A stretch of DNA of 64,000 nucleotides from Zhengitettix transpicula (taxonomy: Eukaryota; Arthropoda; Insecta; Orthoptera; Tetrigidae), in NCBI GenBank assembly GCA_037074705.1, contig CM073591.1, positions 161,042,032-161,106,031 on the forward strand, in the 5' to 3' direction. The notes under the pieces are model-generated. The model searched no databases. It was not told the DNA's origin and was given only the letters and a program-made list of their open reading frames with translations. The translations under genes were made by a program, and so were the position numbers. Numbering within the stretch: the stretch's first letter is position 1; each line of letters opens with the position of its first letter. This document shows positions 24,246-37,069 of the stretch, one piece after another.

Positions 24246-25290
24246 TTAATCGGGGAGGGATCTTCCATCCATTGACTGTTTTGATTGCGGTTCTCCGTCT
24301 TTTCCAAACCATTCTCTTGAAATCACAGTATTTCCTATATCAGACATACAAAATTTCTTCATATACTGTAATCGCTTCCTTCCCCTACTATTATTTCTGT
24401 CAATTGTACCATCCATCACTAAGATGACCACAATCTGCTGTCTTATTATGATCCCTATCGACTTTATTGATCTTCTTCCTATTGTGATGGTTCAAAGGCT
24501 CCTACCTTCATCTACGTGTTCTACAACTTTCTAATTCCTAATTTTATGGGTTAATTTTATTTGCAGCAATGCGTTTAAAAGCTTCCAGTCTATTCCTTTC
24601 AGGTCTTCCAATTTTCCATGTTTCACTAGTCCTATACTGCACCTATATAATCTCAGAAATATTTTCCTCAATAAAATTTAAATTTGAAATACCAGTAGGT
24701 GACTGTTTTGAAAAATAATCCCTTAGCCTGTGGTATTTTTCTTTCCTTGAGTTCTTTGCTTTTTCAATGTTTGATAATACTGTTCCCAAAATATGAAAAA
24801 CGAGTAATCACTTCCAAAACCATTTTGAAATTAAATTGCTCAGAAGGTTTCTCTATGTTGGTATTCATGACATTAGTTTTTCCCTTATTTAATATTAGTC
24901 AAAACCCTTTTCTTGAAGTAATTGGTCCAATTTATACAACAAATTTTCCAAATGTCAACTCTGACAACAGCGTAATACCATCTGCAAACTTTATCATCGT
25001 TAATTCTTTCTTCTTTCAATTTAATTCCTGTTGCAAGTTTATTTATTATTTGCTTCAATGCTTCTTCAAACTAAAAGTTAAATAGTTGTGGAAATAAGCC
25101 TTACACACTTTATATTATCAGCTTCTTTCTTCTCGTGATCTCGAACAATAGACAATTGGTTTTCATACATATGGTATGTCCCTGTACTTTTTGTCAGAGT
25201 TCAAACGTATTATAACAATTTACATTTACCCAAGTCCACCGATACCAAAAATTATATCGAAGGATTGAATAACAACTCCATCTATTACAA
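24246..25290 (-). pseudogene. LINE reverse-transcriptase relic (palm to C-terminus)
   Basis: On the minus strand, broken frames give, in order, an LFNF.FEEALKQI stretch (usual form LFNLY.E..), a catalytic box decayed to FADG in place of (Y/F)ADD, a GLVKHGKLEDLKGIDWKLLN stretch, and the C-terminal run VMDGTIDRNNSRGRKRLQYM followed by REW and SMDGR. That order matches the RT palm, thumb and tail of a common insect LINE class. In intact members the tail reads I.G.R.RGRQR. At least four frameshifts or stops are present. The open part at the 3' end is 61 codons. It contributes no activity. Confidence 0.7.
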
Positions 25291-25530
25291 GCCGCGAGGC
25301 TATAATTTCATTTATCCTCAATCAAGGTATTATTCAGTATGTTATATGCATTAAGATTTTGGGTGCATGTGACGTCAGACTTACTTTTAGATAATTCTCA
25401 CATTTCTCAGTATTTATTTAATTAGAGAACTCAAGAAATTTACTCCTCATATATATTTTTACGACTCACTTTTAGAAGTGTAATGGAAACCCCTGATATA
25501 GATTTGTCTTTCTTGTATTTTCCGTGTGTT
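25291..25530. other. No gene seen
   Basis: AT-rich sequence without recognised features. Confidence 0.5.
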
Positions 25531-25534
25531 TAAG

Positions 25535-25616
25535 ATATGACATTTAGGGCATTTACACATTTTATTCCTCGTGGTTAAGGTATGATATTGAGGGTATTTA
25601 CTCATTTTATAAAGAA
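25535..25616. repeat. Two-copy degenerate 47-bp tandem repeat
   Basis: GATATGACATTTAGGGCATT is followed 47 bases later by GTATGATATTGAGGGTATTT, each continuing into TACxCATTTTAT. This is a local duplication with several substitutions. Confidence 0.55.
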
Positions 25617-26445
25617 GTATACGACAGTCTCATCTAAAGTTATGAACGAACCTAATGCAAATTAGATTTTAATTCACGGAGAGAACCTATTAGCATTTAC
25701 ATATTTCCCCCATTTGCAAATAATAGCCTTCAACCACATAACTACCTTCTGTTCTTTGATCTTGTTTCGAATCTGGATAAAATAACGAGAATTTTTGCAC
25801 AAAACAAAGTATTGAAAATTAATTATTCAAAAAGAATACAATTAATAACTGTATTGTATTGCTAAATGATATTTTTAAAGAGCTGTAAATAATATTCAAC
25901 CACGTTAATATAATATCTATGCTATAATTACTTTGCTAAAAGAATGTTTGGAGTACTTTTAAATAACTATTGCAGAAAATTGATTAATAATTGTCTAACT
26001 ACAATAATTTTGCTAACTGATTTAAGGTAATTTTATAAACAATTATGCACTTAATAAGTTTAATTGTTATTTAAATTCTATGGATAATAATTACTCCATA
26101 GAATTATTCCAAACATTTTTAAACTTTTAACGTCTTATTTGAAAGTGCAACTTTACAGCTTTAGATTCAAGTAGACCTAAAGGAAACACAGGCTTTGTAA
26201 GGACACATTTGATATGTATGCATGTTTTTAATTGCTCGCGTCGGCATCTTAAGCAAACTTACTGAACTTAATGAGGACAAAACTCGTTCGCGAAAGCAGA
26301 GAGGGAATCGACCAGGACTTTTTATTTATATATGGCCGTTTTCTCAACTTTTCCTTTGATACCCTTTACAAATCTAGGATAAATAAATTACGTATATTTA
26401 TAAAGTTCTATAGCGTTAAGAGAGAAAAATTTTAATAAATTGTGA
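25617..26445. other. AT-rich stretch, no gene seen
   Basis: No recognised feature. Confidence 0.5.
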
Positions 26446-26617
26446 TTTTTTAAGATGCAGGTTACAGGAGGGCAATCTTCGTTGTGGCCACTTCCCTGTG
26501 ATAGCATCAGATAGCGCAGCGATATCCATGGGATGGCCCAAAGTTAATAGTTTAAGGAACCTATCCGGTAACCGTCTAAATGTGAGATTGGGACAACCCA
26601 AGATAAGCCTGCATCTT
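26446..26617 (-). repeat. Distant family P relative (copy K)
   Basis: Reading from a T-run at 26446-26451, GGTTACAGGAGGGCAATC then TGTGGCCACTTCCCT and ATAGCAT lines up base for base with GGCTACATGAGGGTAATC, TGGCAACTCCCCT and TAGCAT of copy I. Further on, AGGAACCTATCCGG matches AGGATCCTACCCGG. I estimate about 70% identity by eye, so this is either an old copy or a separate subfamily sharing the 3' half. Confidence 0.5.
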
Positions 26618-27424
26618 GTTTTCCTCTTTAATAAGAAATGTATGAAAGGGGGAATGCAGAGAGAAATATAGTCAAGAATTAGTTAAATATAGCCCCAGTG
26701 AGTAAATATTCGCTGTGAGAGTTTGGTACTATGACATAAGGCTATCGAGGAATTATAATTCACTTAAGCAAATTACGTAAATTATATACTTAAAAATTAT
26801 ACAGTTAAGTACGTATTCTCTTTATCTCCCATACCTGGGGTATTTACATGTCATTCAAAACATTCGGCTTCAGACTCTAGGTTCGAGTACCGTTTCTCAG
26901 TTTTTTAACATAATAAAGTAAGCTTTCAAAATAAAATAAGCTTTTTGTGTTTTTTTAAGTGAAACTATTTTAATCGTACTAATATTATGGATTGACGACG
27001 GAATATAATTTCACGCATATTGAGAATAACCTTTTTTTTCTGTAATCTCACCAAACTGGTGGTTTGGTTCCATTCGTGATCTCGGATCTTCCGCTTGCTA
27101 TGTTTCGGAACTCGCATTTGATTAGCGCAGTCGCCAGAGCGTTGGTATAATTTGCACGTCGCAGCTGCTCAGGTAGACTGGATCCGATTAGAACGCCTGG
27201 TTCTACGAAACTGTCTCCGTCTACATGGGTCCAAAAATCCTATCGTTTAGTCACTGTCAAAATTCACGTTTATTGCCCACAAACTCGCTCTCCTTCGCGC
27301 TAAATTCACAATACGAACGATCCAGAATAGCACTTCGTCTTTAGCACTGATCAAGACCGAAACGAAACAAAAATTCAAATACAAATATCCTACTCACTTT
27401 TTCTATAAAAACCTTCTGGAACTA
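26618..27424. other. No gene; two weak tRNA-like boxes
   Basis: TAGGTTCGAGTACCG near 26878 looks like a B box. TTAGCGCAGTCGCCAGAGCG near 27121 looks like a tRNA A-box region without a partner B box. Both may be SINE scraps. The rest is unassigned. Confidence 0.3.
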
Positions 27425-28732
27425 CCACTGTGATTAAAAAGTAAGGTGAAATTGTCATTTAAAACTCTCGGGTATTAGAAAGGCAGGTAATTTTTTTTCC
27501 TAGGGTTGTAGGACTGTCTGTAATATTTGCCAAGCGTCTGTTTTTTAAAAGGTTTAATTATCTCCGAGTTACACGTGCTTTTGTAAACAACCAAAAGTGA
27601 ATTTTTCGATTTTTTCAATGGGTGATTTTGTTGAGCAAAGAACTTGCATCAAATTTTGTTTGCGGAACGAATATTCTTGTGCGGACACGTTGAAAATGTT
27701 GCGGAAGGCCTTTGGCTATCAAACTATGGCACAAAAAAACGTTTATAAGTGGTACAACGTGTTCAAAGAGGGCCGAGAACGCGTTGAAGACGAACCGCGC
27801 TCTGGACGACCATCAACGTCTACCGTCGAGGGCCACGTCCAAAAAATCAAAGATTTGGTGCTTGAAAATCGTCGATGGACAATTGCAGATCTCATTGATA
27901 GCGTTGGAATATCATTTGGCTCAGCCCAAACCATTTTGAAGAATGTTTTGTGTCTCAAACGCGTCAAGTCTCGATTGGTGCCAAAATCGCTCAATTTTTT
28001 GGAAAAAAGCGTCGTGTTTATGTGTGTGAAACTTTGCTGCGTGACTATAAAGCCCATTTGTAATGCATCATTACTGGAGACGAGACTTGGATTTACGCAT
28101 ACGACCCTGAAACCACCCACCAATCCAGCGAATATCGTGCAAAAGGTGAAGCAAGACCGAAAAGACCACGGCAAAGTCGATCGAAAATTAAGTTCATGTT
28201 GACAGTTTTATTTGATTATCGTGGTGTGGTGCACTATGAATTCCTTCCGCCGGGCCAAACTGTCAACAAAGAATATTATTTGAGCGTTATGCGTCGTTTG
28301 CGTGAAGCCATTCGTCTGAAACGGCCGGAATTATGGGCGAACAACTCTTGGTTTCTTCATCACGATAGTGCACTATGTCATACTGCATTGGTTCTTCGCG
28401 ACTTTTTTTTGCCAAAAACTCGGCTCATATCGTTCAGCAACCAGCGTATTCGCCTGATTTTGATACGTGCGACTTCTGGCTATTCAGAAAACCCAAAAGG
28501 CCAATGCGGGGACGACGTTTTGACACGATTGAGGAGATTAAAACCGAATCGAAGAAGGTCTTGAAGGCTATACCGGAAAAGACTATTCCGACTGTTTCGA
28601 GGACTAGAAAAAGCGTTGGAAAAAGTGCGTTTTATCGGACGGGGATTACTTTGAAGGGGATGAAATTGATTTGGAAGAATAAATAAATAATTTATATTTT
28701 ATAAATAAATTCACCTTACTTTTTGTTCACAG
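27425..28732 (+). mobile_element. Full-length mariner transposon, inactive
   Basis: TA dinucleotides at 27423-27424 and 28733-28734 flank a 1.3-kb element, the usual mariner length. Its ends are inverted: the left reads CTGTGATTAAAAAGTAAGGT and the right, reversed, CTGTGAACAAAAAGTAAGGT. The left end has two extra bases before CTGTGA. The single ORF between them encodes a mariner transposase (broken, see next entry). The strong match between the ends suggests a moderately recent insertion. Confidence 0.88.
27597..28686 (+). pseudogene. Mariner transposase, frameshifted
   Basis: The product was a DD34D transposase that cuts and pastes mariner DNA at TA sites. The first frame (27597-28202) keeps the N-terminal helix-turn-helix region with the mariner-type linker EDEPRSGRPS. 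The catalytic core is spread over other frames: GDETW with the first Asp near 28075, HHDSA with the second near 28363, and YSPDFDTCDFWLF with the third near 28470. The second and third Asp are 34 residues apart when frames are allowed for, as expected for mariner. Damage I can see includes a shift near 27980-28025 (T/A runs), an in-frame TAA at 28061-28063, and another shift in the T-run near 28405. It cannot make an active enzyme. Confidence 0.9.
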
Positions 28733-29762
28733 TATTATCTCCAGACCTCTCTCTGCTTAACACCAGTCGTTATTGCAATCTGCCTATTTCTTCATACCTA
28801 CAATTAATATTAGACATACACCCGACGTAAGGCGCAAAGACACTGGTGGACCAATGGTGCAGAAAAAGATGGGAAACTACCTCTGGAATAAAAGGTATAA
28901 CTCTGTCCTGATCGGCTCGTGCGGAATTTTCCGCCCAGGACCCGGATCCATTCCCTTACGCCACACATACAACTGTGTATAAGCAACAACTTCTTATTCA
29001 GCAATTGTTTCAATTGTTAAATTACCGGGTTGGCTAACGCACATAATGTTCAAAAGAATTTTTAATGCATCTAACCCAAAACTGTTCAGACACCACAACG
29101 AGAAAAAACAGGCCATGAGCCTCAGTATAAAAATTTCGACTGTTAAATTCACTTTTTCATTTTTTTTAAAAAATAGTATTTTTTCAGGTGGTGGCTCGTA
29201 AAGTTTGTTTGCGATAAATAACCGCGCCACCTGGTCCCTGGAACATCCTAACATCCCCATCTACTCTCGTGTTACATCCTCACTGTCCTCGGGTTTCAGT
29301 CATGAATTGTTGTTTTGTGTATGCGACTATTAGTATTTCGAAAGGCCTCTACATGGAATTTTTTTTATAAAATATTACATATTCCCGGTGGGCTCATAGC
29401 CATAACGATTCCGAGATCTGTGTCCGATAAAATATTCGAATTATTCAATTAATTAATGCTCAGATTTCTGTTCAGCTGGAGCTGATAATCTGTATTCAGT
29501 TTAGTTGCATTATGTATTCTACATGGTGGCTTTGGTCAATGCAGCCTGATGCGGCAAAGTGCCGAAGGGTGCTGAATTTAAGGTTTTAATTACGCCGGAC
29601 CTGAAAACTTGGCAACAAGTAAACTGTTCGCACTTGATACGATCGCCAGTTGGATGGTTTTCAAAATCAGCGTTACAATTTTTATCCATTGTTGTTTGGC
29701 GATTTAGGCAACACTTTTAAAGTCACTAAATATATTCATTATCAAAATAGTACTGATCGGAG
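28733..29762. other. No supported gene
   Basis: GC-moderate patches at 28800-28980 and 29200-29280 have short frames on both strands but no family I recognise. A further CTGATG...GCC-GAAGG sequence near 29547-29565 may be a worn copy of the hammerhead-like motif. Confidence 0.35.
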
Positions 29763-29794
29763 CTTTCGACCTATATCTCGGCCATATTCATCAG
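29763..29794 (-). ncRNA. Hammerhead-like core on the minus strand
   Basis: On the minus strand CTGATGA is followed by a GGCC/GGTC stem and then GAAAG. Two conserved hammerhead segments are present and the third is not found. Confidence 0.25.
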
Positions 29795-31239
29795 GATTTT
29801 TATATAATTATACAATGAGATTAACATATTTATATACATTATATTATAACAATGTTTGAATTTATTAAAAATTTATAATATTAAAGTAATAAATATTTGT
29901 CAATATTGATAACTTCATTTAGTGACGTCTATTTTCTTTAAGATAGTATTACTAATTTTGCGACGTAATGTTCCATTAAAACATTATTTTCTTAAAAAAA
30001 TGATTTATATTACCTGTAAACTATACTAATATTTAAGTGTATCAACGAAGGCAGTTCTTTCGAATCCACAACTATACTGTCTTGTATAATCAAGTCGAGA
30101 ATCAATTATATATTATTATAATTATAAGAATATTATGACAACTCATACAATTATATTATTGATCCCCCACAAATCCTCTCCTACATTCTTGTATATATCA
30201 TTAGTGACTAAAATGTTATATTAATACTATATGGCGGCCTGCATACTTTAAATTTTCACCTTACGCTTGAGATTAATCTGGTGATACTGTTATGAATTTT
30301 TTTGTCGTGACACTGTGAGGCAAATAGAATTTACGCGCGTTGAATCTTGGATTAGTTAATGGCACGAAATTTGTTGTTTTGACACTGCGAGGCAAATGAA
30401 TAGCAAACTCTTGATCACACTCTCTTTCCAGCTCATCACGTTCAGAATTTGTGATTTTTTAACATCGGAGGTCTCTCAAGGAACCGTAAATATACCATTA
30501 CTTTTACTCATATTATTAAGGCTAAACAGAAACCAGACATTTTCCTGACGACTACATCATTACAGAAAGATAAAACAAAAACGAAGAGGGTTGAATTTGT
30601 ATTACAAAAATACATCGAGAATGTTAATGTTTGAGATAAATAAAAGTGAAATGGAAATTGATTATAAGAAGAGTTAGCCAATCTCTTTTTCAAAACTAAA
30701 TATATTTTGTGTATGAAATTAATTCCAAAGTTATGGAGCTGAAAATATTTAGGTATACTTTTAAACGATATTCTTGATTATCAGTGACAGTTGATTCTCA
30801 CGATCAGGAAATTACACCTCAATACGAGGAATTTAAAAAGAGGATGACAAATTAAATAAGGTTTAATTTCATATTTATGGAAGATCAGTCAACGTATTGT
30901 TGGGATCCGTATTGTAGAAATTAAATTACTTAAATAAGGTCTGTTATACTTTACGAGAAGGATTTTGTTATGGAGACGAACAAGTGGAACTGTTACAGAG
31001 AAAATTAATATCGTAAAGAAGGAAGCGAGCAAGACTTCATATTCTAATCAAAGCTTATGCAGCGCCAACGGCATGGAGTGGAATTGACTCCAAATAGCTT
31101 TGTAGACGGGACCAGAAACTAAAAAATAATTCTGCGAAAACAAAATACAAATGTAGGAAAATTTTCATTGCTGAATAGGAAGAAAAACAACTGTCATATT
31201 GTTACTTATGCCTTTAGTGGCCACATTAATATCAATATT
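29795..31239. other. AT-rich stretch, no gene seen
   Basis: No recognised coding or repeat feature. Confidence 0.5.
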
Positions 31240-31246
31240 ATGAACC

Positions 31247-31663
31247 TTTTTTTTAGGATAACAGGCTACATGAGGGTAATCCACATGGTGGCAACTCCCC
31301 TTTAGTAGCATAGGAAGGGATTTGAAAGGGGGGATGCGGAATGGTAGAGGAAGGTAGCCAACAGGTAACTAGGGCCCCCGGGGTATATTTTAAGGATCCT
31401 ACCCGGCATTCGCCTAAAAGTAATGCAGGACAAACCCTATAAAAAACCTGCATCGGGTAGGTCGGGCATTTGGTACTTGTCCCACGCCCTTCCGATGACG
31501 GGAGAGGGGTTTGCTGTGGGGACGCAGCTTACCCCTCGCCATGCCTTGGCCAGTTTAGGAGGCAGCTGGCCGACTATTCCAATAGGAATAGCGGACAACT
31601 CTTGCCGTATGCCCAAGGTCTGTGACCCCGGAACATACACCTCTCAGAACAGGCCGAGGTGCC
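31247..31663 (-). repeat. Family P copy I, 5'-truncated, part of a dimer
   Basis: The T-run at 31247-31254 is the poly(A) of a minus-strand copy. The copy stops abruptly at the GGCACCTCGG block and abuts the poly(A) of copy J. Confidence 0.82.
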
Positions 31664-32251
31664 TTTTTTTTAGGGCAACAGGCTACTTGAGGGTGATCCA
31701 CATTGGGCAACTCCCCTTTAATAGCATAGGAAGGGATTAGAAAGGGGGGATGCGGAAGGGTAGAGGAAGGTAGCCAAGGATTAACTAGGGCCCCCGGGCT
31801 ATGGTTTAAGGATCCTACCGGGCATTCGCCTAAAGAAATGCAGGGAAAACCCTAGAAAAACCTGCATCGGGTAGGTCGGGCATTGGGTACTTGTCCCACG
31901 CCCTTCCGATAGCAGGAGAGGAGTTTGCTGTGGGGACGCAGCATTCCCTTCTCCGTGCCTCGACCAGTTTAGGAGGCAGCTGGCCGACTATTCCAATAGG
32001 AATAGCGGACAACTCTTACCGTATGCCCAAGGTCTGCGACCCCGGAACATACACCTCTCAAAACAGACCGAGGTGCCTCGGCATGTGGGAACCTTAGTTC
32101 AAAAGAACCAGAGAGATGTGAGAGCATCTCCAAAGGTAGCCCTCGCCAGAGCTCTCTGGGCTGAGGTGCCTCGGCTTCGGCTTGTAGCCCCTTCGTATCT
32201 CTCCTACAAGGTTCTACCTGCGAGAGAATATTCTTCGCAGATACTGCCTGA
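31664..32251 (-). repeat. Family P copy J, near full length, part of a dimer
   Basis: The copy runs from a T-run (31664-31671) to a 5' hairpin near 32217-32241. The I+J pair is bounded by ATGAACC at 31240-31246 and 32252-32258, which looks like a single 7-bp target duplication around the whole dimer. The 5' end differs from copy A by an inserted GC-rich segment before the hairpin. Confidence 0.8.
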
Positions 32252-32258
32252 ATGAACC

Positions 32259-33689
32259 AAATACCTAAAATATCGGTTAATAATATTGAAAAAGTAATAT
32301 TTTGCCTGTGGGTGTGTTAGGGAAAATTACTCTTCAAGAAGATAAATTTGAATTAAATGTAAGCAAAAGTAGGAAGTGAAGTTATTTTTCTCTGATATTG
32401 AAAATAATATTAAGAGCACAGAAATTATACTGACGTGAATAATAATTGATTTAAAATATTTCAATATTATTTTCATGTGTATATACATATAAATTATAAA
32501 CGGCGATTGTTGGTAAGAATAAATGGCACAGTACGGTTTTTCGATATTTTATATTGTAAATGTAATGTATCTAGTATTTCACTATTTATAATAATAACCT
32601 TTGGTTATCCTGGATGCTCACTTTCAGATAAATAAATGCGTATAGAGGTCGACATACCACATGAAATTCTTTGTTATTTGTGTTTTAATATAAAGATAGA
32701 ATTTTACTTTATATAAACGAAAAATTAAATTTTGCCCTTAGTACCAAACTTACTTAAATGTGCTATATGGTTATTACAGAAATGATAAACTACGTTTATT
32801 TGCTTTCGGATGTATTTCGGAATATCAAATCGGCCTCGGCCTGGATGTTTATGAGAAATATTTCACTTAAAAAAGCGAGAAATGATATAAAAGTTGCAAG
32901 CCTTTGTTATGAAAACTTCGTAACGTAGTAAATGTTAAACAAGCGTTAGTTAACAAGTGTCATCTAACAAGATCAGTTTTACTCAAGTGTCAAGCGGGTT
33001 GCAGATTGTAAGGAGCTCGTATTTTAGGAAGAGCACAAAAGCAATCGGCGAAGTTGACTAGAATAACGTGTTCTGTATTTTCAATCACATATTTAACACA
33101 TGTCATTTACAACTATTGTAACAACAAATACCTTGTAAAATACAATAATAGTTTACCACAAGTTTTTATTGGTCCTTCACTGAAAGCGTAGCATAAGCAA
33201 AAAAAAGGATATTATTATATTCAGCAAAGAAGTGCTGTTAGTTACAATTGATAACATTATAAAAAACTAACTTACTTAACCACGAAATGAGCACAAGTTA
33301 AATAAAATGTTTATGCAAAAAAACATGTAGTTGATGACAATAAGAGACAGTTTATTGAAAAATTTCAGTTAAAAATAACAATATTTCTCTGTGTATTTTT
33401 ACCTCTTCAGTTTGTGACTTTACTGAAATGTTACTTATTAACTTATAATAATGTTCACTCTGTCTATAAATAAAAATTCTTAAAAAATTATCTTTATTTG
33501 TAATCGCATCTACTACAGTTGTAATTAGCGACTACCTGTTAAGTGAAACTTAATGTTTTTTTTCTTTACGGACTAGTAAATGATATATACAATAACTGCT
33601 CATAGTTTAACAAATAAAATAATGACTTTTTTTGCATATCGCATGAATTATTTAATTTTTGTATGTTTGTGTTCTTGAGGACGGAGAAC
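32259..33689. other. AT-rich stretch, no gene seen
   Basis: No recognised feature. Confidence 0.5.
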
Positions 33690-34095
33690 CGTTGACAGAC
33701 AAATATCTTGCAATTCGTTAGTATATGCATAATTTAAAGTTGTGCTTCAGCACATTCACATTAGGAGGAGGGAGAGGGGGTGTGGTTTGGGAGTAGGTAC
33801 GTGTGAGGTAATCCCGAGTGGTTGGATCAGATTCTGGATAATGCAGATTGTTCACTTCTAGAAATGCCGGGTGGGAACTTGAAACGTTGTTGAGTAATCT
33901 GTGGAGTTGGCCGGTTTTGAGTGTAACTTTCCACAGTTAGTTGATTTTATTCCGTAAGACTATCCATATGTCTTCTCGGATGTTCGTCACGCGAAGGGGA
34001 GGTGTAAGTGGTGCGATTGCTGCCGCTATTGCTAGAGCATCAGCTTCTTCATTCCCTGCAATATTTTAGTGACCTGGAAGGAAAACTTGTTTGGT
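33690..34095 (-). pseudogene. LINE RNase H domain relic
   Basis: The minus strand reads PGH, a stop, then NIAGNEEADALAIAAA, which matches the (G/S)H.GI.GNE.AD.LA motif of the RNase H domain in I/R1/jockey-type LINE ORF2 proteins. It is followed by about 100 codons in the same frame including NIREDIWIVLRNKIN and a Trp-rich tail region, as found after this domain. The stop inside the motif and another before LWKV show it is dead. Only this 3' portion of the LINE is present. Confidence 0.7.
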
Positions 34096-37006
34096 TAGCA
34101 CGGTTACAGAACATCGAACTTATTGATTTAGCTTGAAAACCAGATTAAAAAAATTACAATAATAAATTATTATAAATTTTAATCCAACATATAAATGACA
34201 ATATACAAATGAGAATAAATTCACGTATTTTTTAGTTATAAAGTTTTTAGTCTTTATCGACAATCCTACAACAACGGTAAGCAATACAAAAGTATTTTTT
34301 GTATTAGATTGTGTAAGTAACAAACAATACATTAATAATAATTCAATATTTCAAATCATAAATTAATATAATAGTTTCAACGTTAAATTTTATGTCTAAA
34401 ATCACAACATTATCATAATAAAATTAATGATTTTCTTCTAACTGAAGGATAGTGATGAAATTATGGATTTTAGTTTTGTAATTATTTTTATGTTCTTTTA
34501 ATCCGGTTTCTAGTGCACGTCAGTTTGATGTTAGTAATATTTAGTCAATTTGGAAACCTTTTCTTGTTTAGATGACGTTTAACTATACGCTATTTTAATT
34601 TGAAATATAATGCCATTAAGTTATAATCTGTATCTTGGGACCATGTTGTTGTTATGAAAATCATGCGATACTAAACTGGGAGATAGAAGTATACCCAAAG
34701 AAATATGATTCACCCGAGCGGGAAGACGTTTTTCCCATTTTGAGCAATTGCGGCGATTGTTTCCGGGATATATTCGAAAAAAAATTTATTTACATTTTAA
34801 GGGTTTCTTTTATATTATAGCTACTTTTCGTCTTCGTTGGATTTTAGCTCTGTGGACTTCAACACTGAAGACTTCCGCGAAACGATAAGTGCTGCGTGGG
34901 TGTGCAAACAGAAATACGAGATTTGCTGAATCTGTGTGCTTATAAGAGAAATGAAATTAGTACTTGAATTGATTTATGTTTGGTCAACAAAATTAAAACA
35001 GTATCTTTGTCATCAGTATTTCAATATCATTTTTGTTACATTAAAATTAATTTACGTTTAATGAAATATATGAAAGTACGTGGTGACTGAGTCGAAAGAA
35101 AGAAGTATAACAGTGATATAAAACTGGGAATAACTTTTATTAAGCACATAACAAACAGTTGCTTGAAATGTATGACTGCAATTTATAAACAAGTATTAAA
35201 CCCTAACACTGAATTTGTTTCAAACACACATTCATAACCATACAAATTTCCTATTTGTAACTACGCCATAAAACTATGAAAATATTAATAATATTTATAA
35301 AAATAACAATTTTCTATACAATAGATGAGTATTATGTAATAGATGGCAGTACATTTATTTTTGGTCAAGGCATTCCTTCATAGCTCTTTTAGTTATTCAA
35401 AATCAAGTACAAGATTTTATTATCAGTGGCAAAAGAAAACAATGGAATGTATTCCATTTAAATTTTTAAAAAAAATTATTACAATTTTTTTATATATAAA
35501 TATAATTAGTGTAAAATGTCCAAAAGTGAGAATATATTAACAAAAATGTTTAAAATCAAGTACGATCCGTAAAGTTTCTACCCTTTGCTTCGGGACACGT
35601 CTTCAGTTGTACATATTTAAAACAATAATTAACATATTATGTGAATTTAAATATACAATTTAACAATTAAACATATCGCCCATGGAAGGTTATAGAGGAG
35701 CCTTCTATTTGTTCTCCCACAGTCTATCACATATTTGTGTATTCCTGTGATAAATAACTCGAGAAAAACGTGAGTGGAGAAATGAATCAATAACATGAAA
35801 TGTGCGTCTAATTAACAAACGACCTTATTAAATCTAGCACTAAGTCTTATCAATTTTCGGAACATTTATCTTTAAGCAATTACATATTTTTCTGTGAAAT
35901 TATTAATTTAAATTTCATATTTTAATTGTTTCTATAATTAAAGTAAACTTATAAGTTGCCTATTCAGTGGAAAGGAACATTACATTTTGTACTTTTAAAG
36001 TATAAAGTTTTTAAATTCTGACTTTTGGTCAACTAATATTAATTATATTTGACACAAGTCAGATAAATTTTATAAGTTTTTTTAAAAAAATTATAATTGT
36101 TTCTCACTCCTTAGATCTTCATTTGAAAGTTTTTCTTATTAAATGTTGTTCTACAATTTTTTTTAGATATTAATGAACTGAACTGATTAAAGAAAATATT
36201 TGAAAAGTGTGTCATAAATGTCCAGAAAATTATTTAAACAACATACTTAACGCTGAATGTGAAAACTGAATGATTAACATCATGGATTAGTCCAAACCAC
36301 TTCGCCAAAAGCTCACATAAACAAATATATTTGCTAATATCTGTTGGTCACCAAATAACTTTGATGATGTATTCATGCCGCGGGGTCTGAATATCCAATA
36401 AAGTTTAAAAACTTTATTGACTCTTCCTGTTCGGACCTCTACTTTACCGGTATTTTTAGAATGCTATTCGACAGCTGAACGGGACAGCCATTATCAAATA
36501 TATTTGGGGTTTACTTTCTGAATATGGCTTCACCGTGAAGAACGGATGATTGATTTTATGACGATACATTTTAATTATTATTTGCAAAATATACTGTGAT
36601 TTATATCCTCGAATTGAAAATTAGTTTAAAAATTCTTCTTCATCCTGACTTTGTTTTATACATCATGACTTTGATTTTCTTTACAAAAAAATCAACTACA
36701 TCGCGAGCATCAGTATACATTAAAATAAATAAGTGTATTATTTTTTCTGTAAACTATTGAACAGTAAAATATTGAATTAATATAGAAAAGAAGGAAAATA
36801 ATCCGGAAAGCTAAATTATATATCCTTACAAACTCATCCGTTAAATGATCCTGACGTGAACTCAAGCTTACTCAATAATTCAATATATTATTGCGCGAGC
36901 AAAATAGATATTAACTTGAGATTAAGTAGTTTCTTCGTTTGGAATTGAAAATTTAATTCTCTGAGCAGATGTATGTATTTATGTACCAGTAGTATCGTGT
37001 AATATA
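34096..37006. other. AT-rich stretch, no supported gene
   Basis: A 61-codon frame at 34635-34820 has ordinary composition but no start context or known motif. A GC-moderate piece at 36360-36500 is unassigned. Confidence 0.4.
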
Positions 37007-37069
37007 ATTTACTTGATGATTTCAATATAATATAATATAATATATATGTATTAAAATCATCAAGTAAAT
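37007..37069. repeat. Perfect 16-bp inverted repeat (hairpin)
   Basis: ATTTACTTGATGATTT at 37007-37022 is exactly reversed at 37054-37069 around a 31-base loop of ATAATATAATAT repeats. Confidence 0.8.

Noticed and set aside
24699..25085. 128-codon plus-strand frame
   Set aside because: It is antisense to a recognisable LINE RT relic and has the composition of its shadow.
36410..36440. AATAAAGTTTAAAAACTTTATT palindrome as a terminator
   Set aside because: Hairpin terminators are not expected in this genome, and AT-rich palindromes are common by chance.
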